Shown: piece by piece, positions 33,360 to 42,613 of the stretch
How the letters are laid out: the number at the start of each line of letters is the position of its first letter
Position numbering within the stretch: the first letter of the stretch is position 1
Assembly: GCF_015864955.1 (NCBI RefSeq)
Contig: NZ_JADYWE010000001.1
Location: 1,612,001 to 1,676,000, forward strand
Reading direction: 5' to 3'
DNA from: Salinibacterium sp. NK8237
GTDB lineage: Bacteria; Actinomycetota; Actinomycetes; Actinomycetales; Microbacteriaceae
Length of the DNA: 64,000 nt
The notes under the pieces: generated by a model
The model's input: the letters and a program-made list of their open reading frames with translations, nothing else
The model's database searches: none
Told to the model about the DNA's origin: nothing
Program-made: the position numbers and the translations under genes

Positions 33360-36157
33360 GCGTCGCCCGCATCACCGAACTGTTCAGCGAGATCGACACG
33401 ATGGCCTTCGGCCCCGAGGAACGAGCTCGCGTCGATGAGGCGATTGCGCTCGCGGTCGAACTCGGGGACGAAGAGTTGGAGTACCGTGCGCGCATTCGGC
33501 TGACGGCATCCGCCAATCAGCTTGGCGATACCGAAGCTCTGCTCTCCTCATTCGCGTGGTGCCTCGCCAAGCACGACGCTGACCCTGTGCGCTTTCCCGA
33601 CGACGTGGTCGAGGGCGGTGCCGGGCTCATGTGGCAGTTCAAGTGGATCGCCACGACCCTCGCGAGCTCACCCATCTTCGGCACCGACGACATCTCCGGC
33701 GCTCTCGCCGACATGGAGAGCCACTACCGCGACGCCGGAATCGGCCAGAGCGGCGTGCTGACCTCCCAGTTCGCCACGGCCTGGCGTCTTGGCCAGCTCG
33801 ACCGCGCCGAAGAATTGCGCGCCCAACTCGCCGTGACGCCCCGCGACGACTACAGCCACTGTGACGCCTGTGTGCGCAGCGATGCCAGCGGCTTCCTCAC
33901 AGAAACAGGGCGCGACGCCGAAGCAATCGTGCTCTTCGACGAACTCATCGAAGGCGGCTACAGCTGCGGCGATGAGCCAGAAGCCGCCCTCTCGCGCGCC
34001 CTGCTCCCCTACCTGCGCGCCGGCCGCCTCGATGACGCTCGCGCCGCCCACTTTCGCAGCTACAACCTCGCCCGCGACAACGCCGACAACCTCAGCATCA
34101 TCGCCAATCACTTCATCTTCTGCGCCGTCACCGGCAATGAAGCCCGCGGCCTGGCCATGCTCGAACGCCACCTCTCGTGGTTTGTGCACGACCAGCTCAA
34201 CGCCGACGGCCAGTTCTCCGGTCTCGTCGCCGCTGGTGTGCTGCTCGACGCCGTGACCGCCGCCGGCTTCGGCGAGCAAGTTGTTCGCGGCGCCGAAAGT
34301 ACCGAACTCACGGCACTCTTCGGAGAGCACGACGGCACCTGGACCGCCGAAGAACTTGCCGCCGCCACGTGGGCTGCCGCGCGCCGGATTGGCGACCAGT
34401 TCGACGAACGCGCCGACAACAACTACCGCGCCACGCGCATCCAGAAGGCTAAAAATCTCGCTAACGAGAACTATCCCCTCAGCCTCACGAGTGAAACTCT
34501 TGCCGCCCCCACTCCCGCCGACGCCGAACCGACGGATGCCGCCGGCTGGCTGCTGCGCGCAGAAGAACTGACCGCTATTGGTTGGCTTCCCACCGCATTG
34601 CCCGCCGCGCGTAAGGCTGCGGAATTGGCAACGGGCACGGAGCGCACGGCTGCCCTCAGCACGTTGGTTGCCGGACTCGTGGCTACCGGCGATCTCGCTG
34701 CAGCCGAGGCTGCTCTCGCCGAACGCATCCCGGCTCTCCGTGAGCACGGCAACGAGGCGCAAGCGTCGCTCGAAGAGTTGCTCGGCCTCTCACTTTTTGG
34801 TCGCGCCGAGCAAGACGATTTCGACAAGCTCAGCGTCGCTGTTGGCGTCTCGGAGGAGTTAGCTCCCGCCCAGATCGCCGACATCGAACTGTCACTACTG
34901 AGCGTGCTGCTGCGCGGCGAGGAGCCCGATCTCGAGGCTGTGACGAAGCTTGCGGCGAGTGCGCTCGTGCACGCCGAGGCTGGCGAGATGCCCCTGCTGC
35001 GCGCCCACGCGCTGCGGTATCTTTCCGATCTGGCGGCCACCGCTGGCGACACTGATCGCGCACTCGCGCACCTTGATGATCTGCTGGGGGCGACATCCAA
35101 CCGCGGTGTTTTGGCCCACGCTCACGCGCTTCGTGCCCGCATTTTGGGCAGTGGCGGCCAGTTCGCTGCCGGTGCCGCCAGCGCGGATGCGGCGGCCGAA
35201 TGCGCCAATGCCATCGACGCCGCTGGCCCGCTGCACGACACCACCATTCTGGCTGGACGCCTCTATGACGAAGCCGAACAGTTCACGGATGCCGCTGGTC
35301 GCTTCCGCCTCGGAATCCGCTATGCCGAACGCCTCGAGATCGAGACCGTAGGGGCGCGCTATGCCCTCGGCCGAGCGCTCGTGCGCGGCGGAGAGTCGGC
35401 AGAAGCCATCGAGCTTTTGCTCTCGCTGTTCGAAGAAGAGACTGCTGCGCAGGCCGCGCCGGGCAGCCGCGGGGAGACGCTGTTCTGGTTGGGACATGGT
35501 TTCGCTGACTCTGGCGAACCGGGTTCTGCTGTTGGCACCTGGGAGACCGCGACGGAGCTGTACCTCGAGTCCGGCGACACCCAGAGCGCAGCACGCACGC
35601 TCGCTGACAGCGCGAGTGTGCACGCGCAACACGGCGACCACGAGACGGCCGCAACATTGCTCGAGAATGCTGTGACGCATGCTCGCGCCACGCCCGACGA
35701 CCTCAACCTGCTCGTGCGCGTGCTGCACCAGTCGGGGCGCGCTCACGCCGAAGCGGGCAACGCCGCCGGCCTTGAGGCACTGGATGAGGTGCTGGCGTTG
35801 GCCGCCGAACACAACGCTGATTGGTTGCACGCCGACGTGACCGACTCGAAGGCACGCTCTCTCGCGAGCCTCGGCAAGCCGAAGGAGTCGGTGGCACTCG
35901 CACTCACGGCAGCGGACGAATACCGCGCGGCAGGAGATCCTGTTGCCGGCGCGAACTGCGAACGTTTCGTTGCTAACGTTTTGGCCGGCGAGGGCCGTCA
36001 CGACGAAGCTGTGGCAGTGCTGCAGTCAGTGATGGAGCAAGCTGCCGACCACGAGCGCCTGCGTCAGATCACCGCGTTCGACCTGGCCGAAAGCCTCGAC
36101 AAGCTCGGACGAACCGCTGAAGCAGCGGCCGCCCGAGCTCTCGCAGAAGGCGCGTAG
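33356..36157 (+). CDS. Large TPR-like helical repeat protein coupled to Hsp90
   Basis: 933-residue, Ala/Glu/Leu-rich, all-helical protein with repeated helix pairs throughout (L-x-x-x-G-x-x-x-E-A-x-x-x-x-x-x-A). They are clearest from ~residue 540 to the end, for example G-x-T-A-E-A-A-A-A-R. No membrane segment, signal peptide or catalytic motif is seen. An H-C-D-A-C motif near residue 175 is the only cysteine pair of note. The gene shares four bases with the Hsp90-family gene, so the two are made together. The pairing suggests a client-recognition or co-chaperone role, by loose analogy with TPR partners of eukaryotic Hsp90. Contacts would have to differ, because the Hsp90 here lacks the C-terminal EEVD peptide. 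Confidence 0.75.
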   Translation: MSVARITELFSEIDTMAFGPEERARVDEAIALAVELGDEELEYRARIRLTASANQLGDTEALLSSFAWCLAKHDADPVRFPDDVVEGGAGLMWQFKWIATTLASSPIFGTDDISGALADMESHYRDAGIGQSGVLTSQFATAWRLGQLDRAEELRAQLAVTPRDDYSHCDACVRSDASGFLTETGRDAEAIVLFDELIEGGYSCGDEPEAALSRALLPYLRAGRLDDARAAHFRSYNLARDNADNLSIIANHFIFCAVTGNEARGLAMLERHLSWFVHDQLNADGQFSGLVAAGVLLDAVTAAGFGEQVVRGAESTELTALFGEHDGTWTAEELAAATWAAARRIGDQFDERADNNYRATRIQKAKNLANENYPLSLTSETLAAPTPADAEPTDAAGWLLRAEELTAIGWLPTALPAARKAAELATGTERTAALSTLVAGLVATGDLAAAEAALAERIPALREHGNEAQASLEELLGLSLFGRAEQDDFDKLSVAVGVSEELAPAQIADIELSLLSVLLRGEEPDLEAVTKLAASALVHAEAGEMPLLRAHALRYLSDLAATAGDTDRALAHLDDLLGATSNRGVLAHAHALRARILGSGGQFAAGAASADAAAECANAIDAAGPLHDTTILAGRLYDEAEQFTDAAGRFRLGIRYAERLEIETVGARYALGRALVRGGESAEAIELLLSLFEEETAAQAAPGSRGETLFWLGHGFADSGEPGSAVGTWETATELYLESGDTQSAARTLADSASVHAQHGDHETAATLLENAVTHARATPDDLNLLVRVLHQSGRAHAEAGNAAGLEALDEVLALAAEHNADWLHADVTDSKARSLASLGKPKESVALALTAADEYRAAGDPVAGANCERFVANVLAGEGRHDEAVAVLQSVMEQAADHERLRQITAFDLAESLDKLGRTAEAAAARALAEGA

Positions 36158-36158
36158 G

Positions 36159-36178
36159 GCGCCGAGGTGCCCCGGCGC
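36159..36178. terminator. Short hairpin between convergent genes
   Basis: GCGCCG (36159-36164) pairs with CGGCGC (36173-36178) around an 8-base loop, exactly filling the gap between the TPR gene and the convergent dehydrogenase gene. There is no clear U-run; it may serve as a bidirectional stop. Confidence 0.4.
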
Positions 36179-37543
36179 TTACGGGCGCTTGACCAGCTTG
36201 CGGTTCATGAACTCGTCGATGCCGTGCGAACCGAGTTCGCGACCGGTGCCGGAGTTCTTGACTCCACCGAAGGGCAGCTCGGGAGCATCCGCGCCGACCT
36301 CGTTGATGTAGACCATGCCGGCGTCGATGCCGTCAGCGATGCGGTCGGCCTGCTCGGCATCCGTCGTGAAGACGTATGAGCCGAGGCCGAACGGCGTCGC
36401 GTTGGCGAGCACGATGGCTTCTTCTTCGCTGGCTACGCGGTGCAGTTGAGCAACCGGCCCGAAGAACTCGACCGTGTAGGCGGGGTTATCGGGGCTGATG
36501 TTTTCGAGCACTGCTGGCGCAAACTTTGTGCCGTCGCGCTTGCCGGTTCCGACGCGCAAGGTGGCGCCGGCAGCGACTGCTTCCGCGACCTGCTCTTCGA
36601 GGTTTTCGGCGGCCGCTACGGAACACAGCGGTCCGAGCTCGGTGCTCTCATCCATAGGGTCACCGACCGTAATGGCACCCATCGCGGCGCTGAACTTCTC
36701 GGCGAACTCTTCGTAGAGCGAATCGATGATGACGAAGCGCTTGGCGCCATTGCAGGCCTGGCCGTTGTTATCGACACGAGCCGCCACTGCAGCCTCGACC
36801 GTGGCATCCATGTCGTCAGTCGACATGAGGATGAACGGGTCGGAGCCTCCCAGTTCGAGCACGCTCTTCTTGAGGTTGGTTCCGGCCGCAGCACCGACGA
36901 TCGCACCGGCACGCTCGGAGCCCGTGAGCGAGACTCCCTGGATGCGGGGGTCGTCGATCATCGCAGCGATTTGGTCGTTGTCGGCGAGCACATTTTGGTA
37001 GCCGCCGATCGGCAAACCGGCCTCGTGAATAAGCGCTTCAAGTGCGGCCGACGACTCGGGGCACTGCTGCGCTGGCTTCACCAAAACGGGGTTGCCGAGA
37101 ACGATGCTCGGGCCAGCAAAACGGGCGATCTGATAGATCGGAAAGTTCCACGGCATGATGCCCAGAACTGGACCGATGGGGCTCTTGCGAATCCACGCAG
37201 TGCCCGATCCGGCAGGAATTTGTTCGTCGGCGAGGAACGCTTCAGCGTTGTCGGCGAAGTAACGGAAAATGTCGGCCGAGAACTCAACTTCACCCACCGC
37301 TTGGGCCAAAGGCTTGCCCATTTCGCGCACGATAATTTCGCCGAATTCGGCCGAACGCTCGGTGAGAAGATCGGCGATACGCGTGACGATCGCTGCGCGC
37401 TCTTTTACCTGATCACGGTTCATTCCGCCGTTGTATTCAGAGTGGGCTGCGGCGACGATCTGCTCGATCACTTCGTCGCTGACAGCGGGGTGGGCCGTGC
37501 CCTCTTCGCCGGTGTAGGGATTGATCACTTGAAAGGTCTTCAT
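36179..37543 (-). CDS. NAD(P)-dependent succinate-semialdehyde dehydrogenase-like aldehyde dehydrogenase
   Basis: 454-residue member of the ALDH superfamily, likely oxidising succinate semialdehyde to succinate in GABA breakdown. Catalytic Cys264 lies in N-N-G-Q-A-C-N-G and general base Glu230 in V-L-E-L-G-G. The cofactor site M-P-W-N-F-P is at 130-135 and L-T-G-S at 206-209. Length fits the shorter ALDH group. It sits on the opposite strand from gabT and a second dehydrogenase of the same kind, with the PucR-type regulator gene between and on the same strand. Substrate assignment rests on context plus family and could equally be another small aldehyde. Confidence 0.8.
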   Translation of the reverse strand: MKTFQVINPYTGEEGTAHPAVSDEVIEQIVAAAHSEYNGGMNRDQVKERAAIVTRIADLLTERSAEFGEIIVREMGKPLAQAVGEVEFSADIFRYFADNAEAFLADEQIPAGSGTAWIRKSPIGPVLGIMPWNFPIYQIARFAGPSIVLGNPVLVKPAQQCPESSAALEALIHEAGLPIGGYQNVLADNDQIAAMIDDPRIQGVSLTGSERAGAIVGAAAGTNLKKSVLELGGSDPFILMSTDDMDATVEAAVAARVDNNGQACNGAKRFVIIDSLYEEFAEKFSAAMGAITVGDPMDESTELGPLCSVAAAENLEEQVAEAVAAGATLRVGTGKRDGTKFAPAVLENISPDNPAYTVEFFGPVAQLHRVASEEEAIVLANATPFGLGSYVFTTDAEQADRIADGIDAGMVYINEVGADAPELPFGGVKNSGTGRELGSHGIDEFMNRKLVKRP

Positions 37544-37628
37544 GAGAGGCTCCTCGCTGCTCGAAAATGACCGGCGACGCCGCCGAGATTTGTTCGTAGG
37601 CTACAGGCGAAATCCTGAAAATTGGAAG

Positions 37629-39212
37629 TTAGGGTTTTTCGCCGAGGTCGATCGCAGCCAACATCGCCCACAACTCGGCACGGCCCTGGAAGGTGTCGAG
37701 ACTCAAATTGGTGAGGTCGGCGAGCCGCTGCATCCGCGACTTCAACCCGTGCCGATGGATGCCCAACTCGCGTGCCGCCGGATCCCACTGACCGTTGTGC
37801 CGCAGCCACACTTGCGCCGCCCGCAGCAGCGCGAGACCGTCGGCCGATTCGATGACGCTAGCGAGGCGGGCATGAGCGATATCGGCCACCGAACTCGACG
37901 CCAGCAACCCGAAAAAGCTCTCGCCCACGAGGCTGTCGAATTCAGTGATTGTTCCGGCCGGCGCCGCCTCAAGCGAGCGAACCGCCTGAGTGATCGCGAC
38001 GTTCAGCTCGCTCCACCCGAGCACCGCCGAGAGCCCAACGGTGAGTTCGTTGGCGGCAAAGAATCGTTTCTCGGCACGCAACTGGCTCGCATCGATCAGT
38101 ACCAGCAAGTGCCGGCCATCGGCCACCGCAAAAAACGTGCTCTCGGCGCGAGCGGCGCGACGCTCGAGCACATCGCGAACGCTCGCCGTGGTCTGGCTCA
38201 ACTCCAGCGCCGCGACCGCAAAATGTTCCGCCGGCAAATCGATGCCCGCCACCTGCACCGCACGCCGCACACTGTCGACCCGGCCATCCTTCAACAACTG
38301 AAACAGCTGCTCCAGAATCGCCCGATGGCCCACCCGCAAATTCTCGGTCTGCTCGAGCGACACCTCGGCGAGCGCCGCCAACACCGTCATCACCGAATTG
38401 TCGAGTGCCCCAAATTCGGTGTCGCGCGACCACGCGATGGCCCCGCACAAGCGTCCGCTCGGGCCCAGCGTTTGCACCACGCGGTGCTCACCCGGCAACT
38501 GCTCAACGACGCGCGCGCGACGAGCCCGACCCAGCAAGGTCGTGACCGAACTGCGGATGGCGGGGGCGGCATCCGCGGGACGGCTGGCGGGGGCGGCATC
38601 CGCGGGACGGCTGGCGGGGGCACGGCCGGCTTTCGCCCCGCGTTGGGATTCGGAACTGTCGCTGACGAGCTCGCCGTCGGCGTCGAAGATCCAGACACCA
38701 CAGTCGAGGTGCTCGGCGGCGCGGGCAGCCGCAGCAGGCAGGCGGCCTTTGCCAACGGCGGCGCTGGCGATGTCGTTTTGGGCGGCGAGGGCGCGGTCGA
38801 AGCCGGCGCGCGCTTGTTCGGCTTCGTTGTCGGCGACGAGGCGACTGATGGCGATGAACGGGATGCGGTACGGCACTTCGAAGAGCGGGAGTCCGGCGGC
38901 GGAGCACGCGGCGACGAGGCCGGCTGGCACTCCGTGGGTGATCACTTCGGTGCCGAAACCGATCGCCGCGACGCCAGCGCTGGTGAGCCTGGCGACGTAG
39001 GAATCGAAGTCGGGCACGGCATCCGGGTCGGCGTTGTCGACGAATTGGCGCCCGGTCGTGAGCAGCAATTGGCCCTCGGTGACGAAGGGCGTTGGATCAT
39101 CGAGGTCGGAGTTGTGCACCCACGTGACGGTGCGCTCGAAGGTGTCAACGGCAGTGAGCGGACGCAGCGCGAGACGCTCAGTCGCGATCACGTCGGCGAG
39201 TGGTGTGGGCAT
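37629..39212 (-). CDS. PucR-family transcriptional regulator, candidate GABA regulator
   Basis: 527-residue regulator. The N-terminal ~130 residues resemble the PucR sensory domain (G-Q-L-L-L-T-T-G-R at residues ~47-55). The C-terminal ~60 residues carry the PucR-type helix-turn-helix (A-A-R-E-L-G-I-H-R-H-G-L-K-S-R-M-Q-R-L). A flexible linker near residues 200-220 holds two copies of a nine-residue unit encoded by a 27-bp repeat. It diverges from gabT. In Corynebacterium glutamicum a PucR-type regulator, GabR, activates gabTDP in response to GABA, so this is a plausible counterpart. It would bind in the 160-bp divergent region. Confidence 0.82.
   Translation of the reverse strand: MPTPLADVIATERLALRPLTAVDTFERTVTWVHNSDLDDPTPFVTEGQLLLTTGRQFVDNADPDAVPDFDSYVARLTSAGVAAIGFGTEVITHGVPAGLVAACSAAGLPLFEVPYRIPFIAISRLVADNEAEQARAGFDRALAAQNDIASAAVGKGRLPAAAARAAEHLDCGVWIFDADGELVSDSSESQRGAKAGRAPASRPADAAPASRPADAAPAIRSSVTTLLGRARRARVVEQLPGEHRVVQTLGPSGRLCGAIAWSRDTEFGALDNSVMTVLAALAEVSLEQTENLRVGHRAILEQLFQLLKDGRVDSVRRAVQVAGIDLPAEHFAVAALELSQTTASVRDVLERRAARAESTFFAVADGRHLLVLIDASQLRAEKRFFAANELTVGLSAVLGWSELNVAITQAVRSLEAAPAGTITEFDSLVGESFFGLLASSSVADIAHARLASVIESADGLALLRAAQVWLRHNGQWDPAARELGIHRHGLKSRMQRLADLTNLSLDTFQGRAELWAMLAAIDLGEKP
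38559..38625. repeat. 27-bp direct repeat inside the PucR-type gene
   Basis: Two identical 27-bp copies (38559-38585, 38586-38612) and the start of a third (from 38613) encode A-P-A-S-R-P-A-D-A twice in the inter-domain linker. Unit length is a multiple of three, so copy changes preserve frame. Confidence 0.85.
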
Positions 39213-39303
39213 GGCAATCCTCCTGCTGCCATTCTGTCAGTTATTGCCGCAAACAGTGCCACTCTGTGTCTGTTGTGCCGGGCATCCGCGAACTAAGTTG
39301 AAC

Positions 39304-39313
39304 CAAACGTTTG
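39304..39313. promoter_or_regulatory. Palindrome CAAACGTTTG upstream of gabT
   Basis: A perfect 10-bp palindrome 60 bp before the gabT start and 92 bp before the divergent PucR-type gene. It is the best candidate operator in that 160-bp region. I could not assign -35/-10 elements with confidence. Confidence 0.4.
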
Positions 39314-39372
39314 CACGCCGCAGCTCGTCTGCACGAACGAACATCGTCTACTCAGATTGGATACCGGTGGCC

Positions 39373-40749
39373 ATGTCTACTTCTTCTTCCACCTCCACGG
39401 CTCCCGCGGCCCCGGCCCCGGTTGGCGGCCCCTCGCTTCCGCAGAAGCGCAACCTCGTCACCGCGATTCCCGGGCCCCGCTCGCAGGCACTGCTCGAGCG
39501 CAAGAAGCAGGCGGTTCCTTCCGCTATCGGCATCACTCTCCCCGTCTTCGTCGAAGCCGCCGGTGGTGGCGTGCTTCTCGACGTTGATGGCAACACCCTC
39601 ATCGACTTTGGTTCCGGCATCGCCGTGACCGGTGTGGGCAACGCGGCACCCGCCGTTGTCGAAGCTGTCACCGCGCAGGTCGCCCAGTTCACCCACACGT
39701 GCTTCATGATCAACGGCTACGAAAGCTACGTCGAGGTCGCCGAGAAGCTCAACGAAATCACCCCCGGAACCCACGAGAAGCGCACCGCTCTTTTCAACTC
39801 GGGCTCCGAAGCTGTTGAGAACGCGATCAAGATCGCCCGCTACTTCACCGGCAAGCAGGCCGTTGTGGCCTTCGACCACGCGTACCACGGTCGCACCAAC
39901 CTCACGATGGGTCTCACCGCCAAGTCGATGCCCTACAAGAGCGGCTTCGGACCCTTCGCGCCCGAGATCTACCGCGCACCGATGTCGTATCCGTTCCGCG
40001 ATGGCGGAATCAGTGGTGAGGATGCCGCCGCCCGCGCCATCCTGCAGATCGAGAAGCAGATCGGCGCCAGCAACCTCGCCGCGATCATCATCGAGCCCAT
40101 CCAGGGCGAGGGTGGCTTCATTGAGCCGGCCCCCGGATTCCTGCCAGCCCTCAGCGAGTGGGCCACCGCCAACAACGTGATCTTCATCGCTGACGAAGTG
40201 CAGACCGGCTTCGCTCGCACGGGTGACCTGTTCGCCTCGAACCACGAGAACCTCGTTCCCGACATCATGGTGACCGCCAAGGGCATCGCCGGCGGCCTCC
40301 CGCTTTCGGCCGTCACCGGTCGCGCCGATGTCATGGATGCCGCCCACGTCGGCGGACTCGGCGGAACCTACGGTGGAAACCCCATCGCCTGTGCCGCAGC
40401 GCTCGCCACCATCCGCACCTTCGAAGAATCGGGCGCCATTGAGCGAGCCCGTGAAATCGGAACCACCTTCCGTGGCCGCCTCAACGGACTCCGCGCCGGC
40501 GACCCCCGCATCGGAGATGTTCGTGGCCGTGGCGCCATGATCGCCATGGAACTCGTCGACCCCACCACGAAAGAGCCCGACGCCGCCCTCACGTCGAAGG
40601 TTGCAGCTGCAGCCCACGCCGCCGGTGTTGTCGTGCTGACCTGCGGAACCTATGGCAACGTCATCCGCTTCCTCCCGCCGCTCTCGATCTCTGACGAGCT
40701 CATCGCTGACGGCCTCGACGTCGTTCGCGACGCTCTCGCCAAGGCCTAG
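39373..40749 (+). CDS. gabT: 4-aminobutyrate--2-oxoglutarate transaminase
   Basis: 458-residue class III PLP aminotransferase that converts GABA and 2-oxoglutarate to succinate semialdehyde and glutamate. The PLP lysine is Lys303 in V-T-A-K-G-I-A-G-G. Upstream are the phosphate-binding N-S-G-S-E-A-V-E-N-A and I-A-D-E-V-Q-T-G-F-A-R-T-G motifs. I chose the ATG at 39373 (M-S-T-S-S-S) because homologues begin near here and upstream in-frame residues have no family character. The first ~25 residues are a Ser/Thr/Pro/Ala extension. It precedes a succinate-semialdehyde dehydrogenase gene by 120 bp, the usual gabTD pairing. Confidence 0.9.
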   Translation: MSTSSSTSTAPAAPAPVGGPSLPQKRNLVTAIPGPRSQALLERKKQAVPSAIGITLPVFVEAAGGGVLLDVDGNTLIDFGSGIAVTGVGNAAPAVVEAVTAQVAQFTHTCFMINGYESYVEVAEKLNEITPGTHEKRTALFNSGSEAVENAIKIARYFTGKQAVVAFDHAYHGRTNLTMGLTAKSMPYKSGFGPFAPEIYRAPMSYPFRDGGISGEDAAARAILQIEKQIGASNLAAIIIEPIQGEGGFIEPAPGFLPALSEWATANNVIFIADEVQTGFARTGDLFASNHENLVPDIMVTAKGIAGGLPLSAVTGRADVMDAAHVGGLGGTYGGNPIACAAALATIRTFEESGAIERAREIGTTFRGRLNGLRAGDPRIGDVRGRGAMIAMELVDPTTKEPDAALTSKVAAAAHAAGVVVLTCGTYGNVIRFLPPLSISDELIADGLDVVRDALAKA

Positions 40750-40759
40750 CTCGCGGCCA

Positions 40760-40789
40760 GCGGGCACTGGGCGCGCGCTCAGTGCCCGC
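40760..40789 (+). terminator. Intercistronic hairpin between gabT and gabD
   Basis: GCGGGCACTG (40760-40769) and CAGTGCCCGC (40780-40789) form a perfect 10-bp stem with a 10-base GC-rich loop, 10 bases after the gabT stop. No U-run follows, so it may stabilise the gabT end or attenuate gabD rather than terminate fully. Confidence 0.55.
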
Positions 40790-40869
40790 CCACGCGGCGC
40801 CAAGCCGAAGTTCAGCTAGCGCTGTTTGACTGACTTGCAGATTTCCCCACCACGAAAGGTGCACACCGA

Positions 40870-42336
40870 ATGACGAACTCCACCGAAACCCAGCTTCTTG
40901 AAGCAGTGCCGAACCAGTTGTTCATCGGCGGTGAGTGGGTTGCCGCAACAGGCAGCAAGACGCTCGACGTGACTGACCCGGCTACCGGCAAGGTCATCCG
41001 CACCATTTCGGATGCCTCGGCAGAAGACGGCATGCGCGCCCTTGACGCCGCAGCGGCCGCTCAGGATTCCTGGGCCGCGACACCTGCTCGCGAGCGTGGC
41101 GAAATTCTGCGTCGCACCTTCGACCTCGTGCAGGAGCACCGCGACGAGATCGCCCTGCTCATGACGCTCGAGATGGGCAAGCCGCTCGCCGAGGCCAACG
41201 GTGAAGTCACCTACGGCGGCGAGTTCTTGCGCTGGTTCAGCGAAGAGGCCGTGCGCATCTCGGGTCGCTTCGGCAACACCCCTGAGGGCACCGGTCGCAT
41301 GATCGTGTCGCAGCGTCCGGTTGGTCCGTGCTTCCTTATTACGCCCTGGAACTTCCCGCTCGCGATGGCCACCCGCAAGATTGCCCCTGCACTGGCCGCC
41401 GGTTGCACGGTCGTCGTGAAGCCCGCAGCGCTCACGCCACTGAGCACCCTGTTCCTGGCGAAGCTCTTCGAAGAGGCCGGCCTGCCGGCTGGCGTGCTCA
41501 ACATCGTCACGACCTCAAGCTCCTCCGAAGTGTCGGAGCCGATCATCGCCGACTCTCGCCTGCGCAAGCTCTCGTTCACCGGCTCCACTCCGGTCGGCAA
41601 GGCGCTCATCAAGCAGGCCTCCGAAAACGTTCTGCGCACCTCGATGGAACTCGGCGGCAACGCCCCGTTCGTTGTCTTCGACGACGCCGACCTCGACAAG
41701 GCTGTAGACGGCGCAATTGCGGCCAAGTTCCGCAACATCGGCCAAGCCTGCACCGCAGCAAACCGCTTCATCGTGCACAGCTCAGTTGCTGCCGAGTTCG
41801 CGGAAAAGATTGCCGCTCGCGTCGCCGACATGAAGATCGGTCGCGGCACCGAAGACGGCGTCAACATTGGTCCGCTCATCAATGACAAGGCTGTCGACAA
41901 GGCCGACGAACTGGTTCAGGATGCCGTGAAGCGCGGCGCGACCCTCGTCACCGGCGGCAAGCGCGTTGAGGGCGAAGGAAGCTTCTATGAGCCCACGATC
42001 GTGTCGAGCGTTCCCGCCGACAGCGACATCCTTCGCGAAGAAATCTTCGGACCGGTCGTCTCGATCGTTGAGTTCACCGACGAAGCCGAAGGCGTACGCC
42101 TCGCGAACGACACCGAATATGGACTCGTCTCGTATGTGTTCACCGAAAGCCTTGCCCGTGGAAACCGGATGATCGATGCCCTCGACACCGGCATGATGGG
42201 CCTCAACGTTGGCGTACTCTCCAACGCGGCAGCCCCCTTCGGCGGAGTCAAGCAGTCCGGCATCGGTCGCGAAGGCGGCTCGGAAGGCATCCACGAGTAC
42301 CTCTCTACTAAGTACACGCTCGTTCCCAATAGCTAA
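40870..42336 (+). CDS. gabD: Succinate-semialdehyde dehydrogenase
   Basis: 488-residue ALDH of the GabD type, taking succinate semialdehyde to succinate with NAD(P)+. Catalytic Cys294 is in I-G-Q-A-C-T-A-A-N-R, general base Glu260 in M-E-L-G-G-N-A-P. Cofactor motifs are T-P-W-N-F-P (158-163) and F-T-G-S-T-P-V-G-K (236-244); the latter is typical of GabD. Full length for the family. A good ribosome site (ACGAAAGG) lies about 12 bases before the ATG. It follows gabT and a hairpin. A second, more distant dehydrogenase lies beyond the PucR-type regulator on the other strand. Confidence 0.9.
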   Translation: MTNSTETQLLEAVPNQLFIGGEWVAATGSKTLDVTDPATGKVIRTISDASAEDGMRALDAAAAAQDSWAATPARERGEILRRTFDLVQEHRDEIALLMTLEMGKPLAEANGEVTYGGEFLRWFSEEAVRISGRFGNTPEGTGRMIVSQRPVGPCFLITPWNFPLAMATRKIAPALAAGCTVVVKPAALTPLSTLFLAKLFEEAGLPAGVLNIVTTSSSSEVSEPIIADSRLRKLSFTGSTPVGKALIKQASENVLRTSMELGGNAPFVVFDDADLDKAVDGAIAAKFRNIGQACTAANRFIVHSSVAAEFAEKIAARVADMKIGRGTEDGVNIGPLINDKAVDKADELVQDAVKRGATLVTGGKRVEGEGSFYEPTIVSSVPADSDILREEIFGPVVSIVEFTDEAEGVRLANDTEYGLVSYVFTESLARGNRMIDALDTGMMGLNVGVLSNAAAPFGGVKQSGIGREGGSEGIHEYLSTKYTLVPNS

Positions 42337-42428
42337 TGTGCGACTGCATCCCGTCGGCGCATCTCGAGGAATGCCCTCTGTGCATTGACGAGCCCCACAT
42401 CACGCGCGGCTACAACTAGATTCCCGTG

Positions 42429-42466
42429 AGCGAGTGGCCCCACCTAGTGCCGGGGCTGCTCGCTTT
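42429..42466 (+). terminator. Intrinsic terminator downstream of gabD
   Basis: GCGAGTGGCCCC (42430-42441) pairs with GGGGCTGCTCGC (42452-42463) with two G-U wobbles around a 10-base loop, followed by TTTCT. It ends the gab transcript about 95 bp after gabD. The rest of the 277-bp gap (42337-42613) shows no gene. Confidence 0.6.
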
Positions 42467-42613
42467 CTGGGTTAACGGGCTGGTTAGCGCGCTCAGCCTG
42501 CGGTTCGTCGGTTTCGCTCGCTTCTGTTCGCCGGGCGGGTGCAGGGCGCTCGGTTACGCTTGAGGCTCCGCCGCACGCGCTGTGTGCGGTGCCGCGCCAC
42601 CGAAAGAGTCCCC

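Noticed and set aside
39352..40803. Minus-strand frame of 483 codons opposite gabT
   Set aside because: gabT carries the PLP lysine and all class III motifs; the antisense product is Gly/Asp/Val-rich shadow sequence.
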